Below, piece after piece: positions 1 to 9,600 of a stretch of DNA of 64,000 nucleotides (position 1 is its first letter; the number at the start of each line of letters is the position of its first letter). The DNA is from Angiostrongylus vasorum (taxonomy: Eukaryota > Nematoda > Chromadorea > Rhabditida > Metastrongylidae). The notes under the pieces are model-generated. The model was not told where the DNA came from and did not search any database. It saw only the letters and a program-made list of their open reading frames with translations. The stretch spans positions 744,001 to 808,000 of the forward strand of contig JADANN010000309.1 in the NCBI GenBank assembly GCA_018806985.1, written 5' to 3'. The translations under genes and the position numbers were made by a program.

Positions 1-925
1 ACGCATGCCATGGATTTTGAATATAGAAGATAACCACGTCACCATGTTTATATAAGTCTTATAAGAGTTTCAGAGCATTCTCTCGAATTCCATACCTACC
101 TTAGCTCTTAAGTCGAGAGAAGCAAGGCAGTTCGCCCGGTGGTAACGGCTGTGTCAAGCGGTGATTTCTCCAGCCTCACTACCAATCGCGCCGACTACAG
201 TTTTAAAAGAGTTCAATAATTTAATTTTGATAATTTACGTATTAGTGGTTACGTGAATTTTCATTTGTTAAAAAGCAGCTTTCGTAGTCACATATTTTTA
301 GGTGTCGAGTTGTTTTATTTACAGGGGAAGTAGTTATCGTTCCTCAGCATGGTCCACTGTGGTAGGAAAGATTTCCATTGAGTGGCCCAGCTAAGATTAA
401 CCAGTAAGCCGTCAGAGATCGGCGAGCTACCCGTGGCTACTTTTTCTGCCTAAAGCAATTTGAATAGATGGCTTCATACTAGGGCTGGTGGGGTGCAAGT
501 GTTTTCCATTATGCGCGACAACTTGATGGAATAGGCCAGTATCGTTGTTCCATTAGCTTTTGTCATCATCCTACGCAGGAATGGTGGAAGACTCGAAAAT
601 GGTTTGATCACTGTTTGAATTAGGTGGATTCTATTTCTGCATTAGAGATTGATTTTATTCGCCCGTGCTAACCGTTTACTCAGTGTGTCATAGTTCTTTG
701 TTTTGATGAAAAAAATATTTGGATGGGGCACTGGAATGACGGCAATATAGAAAATCGTTGAATTTGCAGTATCGGTTTTAGCGTTAACGGGAAAGAAAGC
801 GTGAGAAGCACACTATTCAAGATCCCCGAATATCTGTAAAGCGGACGTATATGATTAGTAGTTCAGCAGGGTTTTAGTGTTTCTTCGCTTCACCTGGGTC
901 ACATATGCAATCACGTTCCTAACAG
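1..925. other. Left flank, no recognised feature
   Basis: Possibly promoter or intron sequence of the gene starting near 926. I see no repeat copy and no convincing exon. Confidence 0.4.
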
Positions 926-3463
926 CACTCGAAGAACTAGACGAGGCTGTGTTTACCCTGTATGAGAACAAGTCAGTTAGTCAGTCAGTGAATGTGTTCA
1001 AACATACACTAGAGGATCTGTTACGTTCAGATGATAGCTCTCTAATGGAAGCGGTTTAGAGTGTGCGCAGGTCACCGATCCTTTCGTCATCCACGAATCG
1101 ACAGCTGACGGGCACCATGGACACCGTCACCACCACATATGTCGACTTCCAAGATAAGCGAACTGAGAGGTGAGCACTCCATTTTCATTGCTGCTATGGT
1201 GGCATTAAATACCCGTTGAAAGGAATCCTATAGGCATGTAGCTTGGTTAAAAGTCTCAAAAAACGTTGTGAAAGAGAATTTATTATGCAGTAATTTTGCT
1301 GTCACTAGATTTGTTTGTCTTCCTGTTTGAATCTCCAAGTTTTCATTGCCCCTTAAGTTATCTTCTTTTCTATTTCTATTTGCAATGCTAGACAACTAGT
1401 GTATTTGAACAACTTTCTACACCAGGTTTAGAGACGTGCGACCAAGGAGCATTCCGCTCTGCCGAGGACATTCGTTCAACGAGCGATCCACATACCAGCA
1501 TAGATTTGTCCCGAAACAGGATCAGCACAATTCGGATTTCTGCTGGTAAAATTTTGAAGGGACCTCAGATTAATTCTAGATGCATTTGATTTAAACATGC
1601 GAACAATAGGTAAGAAGGAAAATTCCCAGATTTTCTTTGAAATTGTTGTTCTTTTCTGGATAATTATTGCACTGGCATGCGAAGAGAATTCGAAAGACAA
1701 AGGATTTCGTCAATTTTTTAAATGACTACAAGTGCTTGTGTTAAACATTTTATCCGACGTTATAGTTGTCGACTTTTGCTTCAGCTAGTCGTCAACGAGC
1801 GATTCTTCCACAAAAAGGAGCCACCGCTCAAAGACGCCTTTGTCGGTGATACCACACAGAAATCTAACTTGAAGAAGCGGGATGTGTGCCCTGCCGAGAA
1901 GGCGCTCTTCAAAAGATATGGAAGACCTATTTTCAACTATCGGAAGGTCTCCTGTCTTTCAGAGCAACACTTACGGTAAATTGCGCTGCATGACTAATGA
2001 CTTCTATTGATGAAACGTTTTCTTTTAAAAACGACCCGTCTTTACATCTATTGTGAAGAATGCAGCATTTCTTGCAGTCGATTCGTTCTCTCGCATTCAT
2101 TCCCCACGAAGGTCATCGAGTTTTTTGCTTGTGGGTTCAGCAGCTGCTTGAGGATTGGATTTTCTTTTCATCATAAAAGTGCTTGAATGCTGATGGAGTT
2201 GATTCTCTCTGAAGTCCTCGGATAGCCGAGCCAAATATGAATACGCATGACCGCTGGTTCGATCTCACTACAGATCACTCAAGTTCTTCATTCCTCTACG
2301 TAGGGTCCGAAAATTGGTACCAGACTTGTCTGGAAAAGGTCCCTCTAATTCATGTTGGCTGGCGACTGCTGTGGTGAAAACCGGGGATTGCTGCGGTGGA
2401 GATATCGCAGTATTTCACTGAGAATCAGCACAGCTGGCACTAAATGAAATCCATGAACAAGGCAAAATCCTTAAGTAGAATCGAAATCCACATGCAAGTA
2501 CGAAAAAGGTATTCGACAACATGTGCAGGACAGCGGACCGAATCAAGGAAGGGTTGGGATCAGCAACGAGTCACATAAAGAAGTTTGTGCGTGTAAAGGA
2601 AAAAAAAGAGTAGAGCCTTCAGAACTGAGGAATGCGTGATAGATTTAACTTCACTAAGCACCGCTAGAGGTGACTGAATGCATAGCTGGCCTATACAATG
2701 ATTCGCGGTGGCCTACCAATGCATCGAGCTAGTGCTGCTATTCTTTTAGACAGGTGTGGTACTAATTTGTCGACTCCGGGGGGATAGATGGCTTGGTGAG
2801 CCTGATGCGCGAGATCGAACCCATGCGTATTATAGGGCATATCTGCAACTGCGAATGCAACCGATTTATGGTTAGCTAGGAGTATATCTACCCATCTTAC
2901 AGATCGTCGTGCTGGTGTAAGTTTGGGTACCAATAGTGTAGTTTCTATTTTGCTAACATTTCGACAACCTTGCCTTTTTGAGAGCCGAATTGATCCAACT
3001 CAATCATCCATTGAAGGTATTGATTATTTGTGCCGAAGTTTAATGAAAGTGGGTTTGAGTGGGTTTGAAGGTAGATCCTATTGGTTTTTTTTATTTTCAT
3101 TTTTTATGACCCGTCCTCACTTCTACTATGCGGATCCCAACACTTCTCACATTTGATTCGTTTTCTCAAATCCATTGTCCACGAAGATCTTCCAACTTTT
3201 ACGTGTGGCTTGATACCAATTTCCCGACTCCGCCGGGATGAGAAACTTGGTTGTCCCTGAACGGAATTGAGCTAGCACCATGCTCGTGATTATGGGCACC
3301 ACTACCACTGTGCTATCCGCCACTGATTCCATTGTTATTTTCTTTTATCTGTGATTCTTTCGCTTTCCTTAGATGACCGATCTATTGTATTCTTTCCGTC
3401 GATGCGCAATCTGCTGCATCTTGATGATGGGATAACATTCAAAGAGCTGGAAGAAGAGTCCAG
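926..3463 (+). CDS. Unidentified multi-exon gene, partial
   Basis: I do not recognise this protein. Exon-like blocks with splice signals lie at 926-1053 (acceptor CTAACAG), 1105-1169 (acceptor GACAG, donor GTGAGC), 1426-1545 (acceptor CACCAG, donor GTAAAA), 1785-1975 (acceptor TGCTTCAG, donor GTAAAT) and 3373-3463 (acceptor TTCCTTAG, donor GTTTAT). The first three join in one frame and give a charged polypeptide including LEELDEAVFTLYENK and RSIPLCRGHSFNER. The fourth gives a Lys-rich segment including KEPPLKDAFVGD and EKALFKRYGRPIFNY. The fifth gives DRSIVFFPSMRNLLHLDDG. The phases between exons 3-4 and 4-5 do not close as written. Either small exons are missed or a base is wrong: using the acceptor at 1789 and dropping one A from the A5 run near 1812-1816 would fix the first. 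No signal peptide or membrane segment is visible. The exons look coding but the gene model is incomplete. Confidence 0.45.
2080..2420 (+). mobile_element. SINE-B-like composite
   Basis: The left part (2085-2225) resembles the reverse 3' body of SINE-B as seen at 37690 (ATTCGTTCTCTCGCATTC, GAGGATTGGATTTTC). The right part (2230-2345) is in plus order, with a tRNA-like box B GCTGGTTCGATCTC and the core AAAATTGGTACCAGACTTGT. It is therefore a junction of two inverted fragments. Confidence 0.45.
2645..2835 (-). mobile_element. Decayed SINE-A
   Basis: Plus-strand traces TTCACTAAGCACCGCTAG, GTGACTGAATGCATAGCTGG and GGTGTGGTACTAATTTGTCG correspond to the 3' body and core of SINE-A in reverse. The box B complement (GCGAGATCGAACCC) persists and the head is lost. 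Confidence 0.6.
3150..3330 (-). mobile_element. SINE-B copy with internal deletion
   Basis: Plus-strand TTGATTCGTTTTCTCAAA, CCATTGTCCACGAAGATCTT, then directly the core complement GATACCAATTTCCCGACTCC and the head complement CGGAATTGAGCTAGCACC to CCACTGTGCTATCCGCC. Confidence 0.6.
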
Positions 3464-3759
3464 GTTTATCTGTTAGCTTGCTACATTTGAGAAGATGTCA
3501 TTCAAGCGCTCTATGCGTACAATTCTTTACGTGGTTGAGTTGTTAAACCATATCTTTGCTGAAAGCCGATTTCAGTTTATAGTGCTCTCCTTGTTCGTTA
3601 CAATTTCTCCATCAAGCCGATTCATATTTATATGTGACGCCGTAAGCTGCGTAGGATGCAATCGCTGTAGTGAGAGAAGTATTCAGTTCGGTTTGGTCCT
3701 TCGCATCATACCACCACCACCACCACCCTCCTTCTTCCTTTATCGAGTAAGTAGGTGGA

Positions 3760-3762
3760 TAC

Positions 3763-3803
<41 letters not shown>
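3760..3803. repeat. (TA)n microsatellite
   Basis: About 17 uninterrupted AT units after a short ATACAT lead-in. A CAC triplet run of about six units lies just upstream at 3711-3727. Together they create a spurious long plus-strand reading frame. Confidence 0.9.
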
Positions 3804-3805
<2 letters not shown>

Positions 3806-5095
3806 GGTTAGACGTGTAGTGCTGAAGAAAGAATACTACTCAAGTGTGGTTCAGAGGTGGGAGATACGAGTTTTCCGGAACTCACAACGGTCACAACTTC
3901 TACAAGTACCACGCAACGACTGATGACTCGCAATCTAGCAATTCGTAATTCTGCATGAATATGCCTTATCTTCTCTATTAGTATACTTTGTTATGTCGAC
4001 AATGTCTTGTTCTTAGTGGTGTTTACTTTTACCCTCTCATGTACTAGGAAATTGTTCCATCAGTAGCATGTGGACTACGCAACGCTTTGCTACATACAAT
4101 CTTTGTATGCATAATTTTACATATTCTGCATCTTTATCTTCAAAAGAATCTTTTGAAAATCTCAGATTGACAGACCATGGGCATAAATCATCAGAAATCA
4201 TGAAACCATCAACCTCAAAGCGTTCAAAAATCATGAAGTCTTCACGAAACCTTTGAAAACTCCACATATACACATAATCATTGAAGTAATGTGACCGTAG
4301 ATTTTGAGAAATCTGCAGGCTCCATTAAACAGCGGGATAGGAATGCTCAAACGAAGGCGCAGTGTGAGATGGTTCGAGAAATTTTGCAATGGAAAGTATG
4401 AGTCTTGATGACGGTGAAGGGTCAATCAGTGCCCATAAACACTTGATGACGACGGCAGCGACGGCGATCATCTGAAGGTGGCCTGTTCGAAGCGCAACTT
4501 CAGTTTGTAAACTTGTTTCCGGTAGTCGTTGTCGACTGCTGCTTTTTTATGGCGTAGGTGTTTTCGGATACGAGTCGGAGATATGATGAGGTTTCGATCG
4601 TGATTCCATATTACTGAAGCTGAAGAAATTCGAAGAGTAGTGACCATAACTGCCATAGAGGTAATGAAAAAATGCTACAGAAACCTACTATTTGTGCATT
4701 CTTGCAAATTCAGAGGTGTTTTCAACGTATCGAACCATGGAAAATATTCCGCACCGATCAGGTTACTGAATAAATTGACATCCAACGGATTTTCTTGAAG
4801 AAGTCGACTCTAAGCCTAATATCTTTAACCACGGTCTGAGCCATTTTTGGAAGGCTGAATTAGGAAAACAAGCATTTCGCGGATTTTTAGGCTAAAAATA
4901 CGTGCGAATGGTGTGACAAATGAGAATTCCTAAGGTTTTTGAGAGCTTTCAATAGCTGGGTAACTGCAAAAATACCATGTGGGAAAATGTGGTATCTAAT
5001 GGTTCTGCAATCGCGTTTTGCAAAAATTGAATGGTGAAAAATGGAGGAAAGATATAGAAAAATATGCGGATAATCAATGATAACATTTTACACAG
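3804..5095. other. Mostly unassigned sequence
   Basis: Short open frames on both strands (for example minus 4468-4656, with KKAAVDNDYRKQVYKLKLR) overlap each other and lack a consistent splice pattern. Near 4195-4245 the words AATCATGAAACCATCAACC and AATCATGAAGTCTTCACG form a weak tandem repeat. Confidence 0.35.
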
Positions 5096-5108
5096 TATGA
5101 AATGATTG

Positions 5109-5393
5109 ATAGGGAGCGTGTGATGCAGTGGTCGGAGGCGCCCTGCAACACACAAGTGGAGTCGATCCCGGCGCCCGTGCCCCACTAAGCCTTCTATCCT
5201 TCGGGGTCGGCAAATTGTTACCAGACTTGTCTGGGAGGATAGCAGCACTAGCTCGATACATAGGTAGGCCACCGTGAGTCATTCTAAAGGCCAGATATGC
5301 ATTCAGTCACTTCCAAACGATGCTTGATGAAGTCGAATGCATGGCACATACCTCAGGGATTGATCAACGCCGAGGGCTTTATTTTTTATCCTT
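5109..5393 (+). mobile_element. SINE-A, full length with 13-bp target-site duplication
   Basis: tRNA-derived SINE of about 285 bp. It has a 5' head with box-A-like GATGCAGTGGTCGGAGG and box-B-like GGAGTCGATCCC, the central core AATTGTTACCAGACTTGTCT, the body TCATTCTAAAGGCCAGATAT, and the 3' end GATCAACGCCGAGGGC followed by a T-rich tail. It is flanked by TATGAAATGATTG at 5096-5108 and 5394-5406, showing retroposition. Confidence 0.85.
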
Positions 5394-5406
5394 TATGAAA
5401 TGATTG

Positions 5407-6354
5407 GTATGGTTTGACTCTGCCGGTTACTTGTTCATCCAATTACACTTGAATTCCTATCCGCACTCACGAATAACTGTTACGGCAGTAGTGTACTCCT
5501 ATATCACTCCTCGTTTAGCAAGATTTTCTCGCTGTGCTTTTGAGATGCCTGTGCTAAGACGTTCCTAGGTCGACACCAAAGTCATTTTCAGGTCGATATT
5601 GATGAGGTCTATTAACGTAATTAGAACATGAACGTCATTGTTCGCAACTTTGGAACCAACACCTCTTTCATTCTCAACCCTTTCTTTTTTCTCTAAATTT
5701 ATTACATGACCTGAGATCACGGATTATTTGAGATCTACGATCCACGAAAGTCTTCAGATTTTACTTCCCAGGGTTGGCTGCCACTTGAGGACTTTTGTTT
5801 TCTTTGTGAATATCAGCAGTTGCTAGTCTTGTCGATTCTTCACGGAATCTTCTAATAGCCGTGTTAAGGCGTTCGTACGTCTTCACCACAGGCACTCGCT
5901 ACCTTTTGTTGATAGGAAGGAGTCTTTCGAGACATGTCTGCTGCCGAATCCCCGCATCTGGAGAGGCGGAAGAATAGCTTTACCCACTGCATGTTCGAAC
6001 TATTGATCCTGAGCGTGTTAGTGAACGGCATTTCTACTGTGTTTTGTTCTTCATGCGTTCTTGGGCAGATTAAACGGAATTAAACTTTAAAGGAAGTGCT
6101 ACCTTTTTTAAATAGTTCAACCCCAGTCGGTTCTACTCGATCCGACTTTGAAGACTAAAATAGGGACAAGATAACTGCATTGTGGAATTTTGAGTTAAAC
6201 CTTCACAGAGATAGGAATGTAACCGAATGGTCAAATGTGATTAAAAAATTCTTTGCAAACTTTTGCGTGCCTTTAAATAAACAAAGATATTTCTTTAGCA
6301 GTTTGCCAAAGTGCAAAAATTAGAATGTCTTGGCCTTTATTTACTACTATTCCT
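5407..6354. other. Intergenic, faint repeat traces
   Basis: Around 5735-5860 the words CCACGAAAGTCTTCAGATTT and CTTGAGGACTTTTG recall the reverse 3' body of SINE-B. Otherwise nothing recognised. Confidence 0.35.
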
Positions 6355-6560
6355 TTTCATGGTAGAATACTATGTGGGATGGAACCACAAGGTTGCTGAA
6401 GTATAGGCAAAACTTGGAGCCTCAACTGCGCTTCGAACCCGCGATTTCCCATACTAGGGGCTCAGTTGCTATCCACCCTGTCAACCAAAGCCCGTGATTT
6501 GCATTTCTCTCACCCATGTTTTTACCCTTTCGGTGCAACAAAAAGTAAAAAAATGTAGAT
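6355..6560 (-). mobile_element. SINE-C copy
   Basis: Third tRNA-like repeat family. Plus-strand GCCTCAACTGCGCTTCGAAC (box B complement), CATACTAGGGGCTCAGTTGC, then CTCTCACCCATG. It lies just past the stop of the DUF273-type gene. Confidence 0.5.
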
Positions 6561-6620
6561 GGAGAAGGAAATGAATCACCAGAACCAAAAATTTTAGTAA
6601 ACTCCAAAACAGAGATACGA

Positions 6621-9600
6621 TTAATTAGAGCATTTCGATAGATACTTATCACACGTACGCAATGTCACTGGGTTTGTAAGGGGATTTTTGTCAGCCTCCT
6701 TTCTCGAGTGGAACATGAAGTCGACATGCGGATTCCAGTGGCTATTCGTAAGCCACGCATCTCGAGCCCATCCAGTTCCCTGAATACGGCGTGCACTACT
6801 TGGATCGTTAATGATAAAGCTGAAATCGAAGAAGAAATGTGATCAATGAGTATTAAGAATTTGAAATAGAGAATTAACGGCCTGGAGCAAAAACAAAACA
6901 ATCAGATCAGACTTGAGATTAAAAGGGAACAGTCATCGTCACATTCCCCTAGTTATAAATTTGCTAAAATAGCAAATTCTTGTTTAGGTTATAGAAGAAG
7001 CTCCGATTGTGTGAGAGTCCGTTTTCTTTCCTTGTGGACGAATTCGTCTTTTGTACCACATATCCACTGCTTAAATAGACAAGCAAGGAATAAATGTGAA
7101 AACCTGAATGCTGTAAAAAAAACTTGTGTTGGAAGTTGTACTCTCAAAACGAATTTCGATAGCTTACCTTCTCTAGAATGAGGACTTGTGAGAGGTTTGC
7201 CATTCTCAGAGCCTCTCTGCAGCAAACCGTGAAGAGAGAAAGATCGTCGTAATTTTTTTGAAACATTCCAGAGGTTCGCGCATCGTTGGCCAACAACTGA
7301 CGAGGAGACGAATTTGTCTACCATCCACATCTAAGTGATAATAGTAGATTTAAATGCTTGCTTGGTAAACTGGCGCTCTAACAACAAATGATTGGAGAAC
7401 TGCAATGGAATCTCAAAATTTTGAGCTTGAATACACGAGCACATTTTTTATGGCAAATCCTGCTGAGGGTAACTGGTATGAAAGTTATACATGAATGGCG
7501 CCGTTATCTCGGCCGTGGAAGCTGTTCGGCAGCGTGAATTCGTAGTCGGCCCAACTAAGTAGGAAGTTTTGGGCGAAAACACTTTTCTTCACGATGTATG
7601 AGCCTGAATGGGAAATTTCGTCAGCCATAGAACAGGGGAACCTGGTGATTGCTAGCACACCGGCCATAATTTCGTGATTGAAGAACCTGTCGTAGAATAT
7701 GACGTCCTTGTCGTTGTGAAGAAAACTCTCGATTCGTCTAAATTTTGTATCGTTCACCCGTCTTCAAATTAAATTGACAGCAAAGATCAAATAAGTCGAT
7801 GAATTAGCATCTGTAAACAAAGTGTTAAATTACCGGAGTTTTTGATGGATTTTGATGAAAATATGTTTGCAAGATTCTTTCAAATGTGAGAAAAATGATG
7901 CTAGAAAAACTTAAATAAATAAATTTATTGTTGTAATCTCAGCGCTGTAGTACGACCCTGATGTCCTAGTGTCAACTTCTAGGAAGGATGGCTAACTTGA
8001 TGGGCTTGAAAGTCGAACTAGCGCATTAATCGTACTGAATGACATCATTAGCCCTACCCCTATTCGTGCACTCTTCCGCTCTGCCCAAATATTCCAATAA
8101 GCACCAAGCCAAGGAGCGCGATACATGATACATTCTTTGCAGTAGTTGAATTGATCAAAAGAGACCGCAAAATGCTTAGGGAACAGAAGGACCATTGAAA
8201 ATTACAAAACGCGAAAAGGTAAAACGAACATGTTCTCATTCACAATGCCGATGTCGCAATCCACGAAGAGAATCCAGTGCAACTGTTCCACCTCCAGCAA
8301 ATGTGCAACGATGCAGTGTCGTTGGAACATGATCTAAAGCATTTACTACAACACTGGTTCCATTAGGGCTGCGAGGAGGACGATTCCCAGCACCTTACCC
8401 ACATCTTTTTGCCGACACACATCAGCATAATCGAAGCTGTTTGCTACCATATACCTATAGTTTTGCCGTAGTGCGTAACACTCCATAGAATTCATCGCCG
8501 TGATGTATTTTTGCCGCGTGGTGCCACCCTGTAGGACGGACACAATGCCTACTCGACTATGGGAACTGACGTGATGCATCTGCTGTGAGCGGAGCACACT
8601 GAGAAGGTTCTAGGAAAATCATCGCGTTAAATCTGAGCAGCACCTTTCCATTATTTATTGATTTTTTTTAAATTTTAATTTTTAATTATTAATTCTTATT
8701 AATATTCATTTCATTTTGGATTTAATTTTTTTCTATTTACTGCCTATTATTTTTTTCACAGGAGGGTATGTTGTAAAATGCAACCGCTATGATGGTGAGA
8801 TGCTTGAAAAACTTGGAAATCACGCCAGACTCGAACCCGTGATTACCTTTTTTCGGGGATATCACCTGTTGCTCACTGCACCACTCAGGCCCTTGCTTCG
8901 CCTTTCTCTCAGCCAGTTTTTACTTTAACGGTGCCAGCAGCAATCATCCCCAAGCGGAAACGATCTGGGCCGCACACATCGGCACTGGACCCAGTTAAGA
9001 TGAGGCTGTAGTCGAAATCACAATTCTTAACTTTTGATTTACTTCCCTATTAATTTTTCAAGTCTTTTCTTCATTTCCGCCCCTGATTTTCATAAAAACT
9101 GTATAATAGAAATTTTGACTATTTTTATTCGAATGCTTTGATGCGAATCTTTCTGAAAATACTACAGTGGCGCTATTTCATGGTGTGGTATTATCACTTG
9201 CATCACCTGTCTTTCTGTTGATCGTTGAGTGATTCGAGCCGGCACCACATATTATAAAAATACTTGGCACAACGCCCGCGTGCGTGTCCCACATTCGCAT
9301 TTCCTCTAAACCAGCGGGCACACCACTAGGCATGCTACTCGGCACACCTCATTGCTTGGGGAATAGAGCCCGCGGCCCGAGCCTTGACCCTGCGACCAAT
9401 GCCACTCGCGCGGACGTAGCCACACCCACGCACCCTTACGAGTACCAGAACTTAACTCTGGCGCTTTAGGCCACTCGGCCATCCGTACATCACATTCAAC
9501 ACTGGCGCCGTATTGGCTACGCTGGTCGTATTACTTGTCGATGTTACCAATAACGGCATCTTCCCAACAGCCGTCTAATGATCTGAATAAACCGGAGTTT

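Noticed and set aside
1476..1700. 74-codon minus-strand frame at the left gene
   Set aside because: Antisense shadow of the plus-strand exon 1426-1545, which has matching acceptor and donor.
3495..3923. 142-codon plus-strand frame
   Set aside because: Its length is carried by a CAC triplet run and a (TA)n microsatellite, giving polyproline and IYIYIY; no domain.
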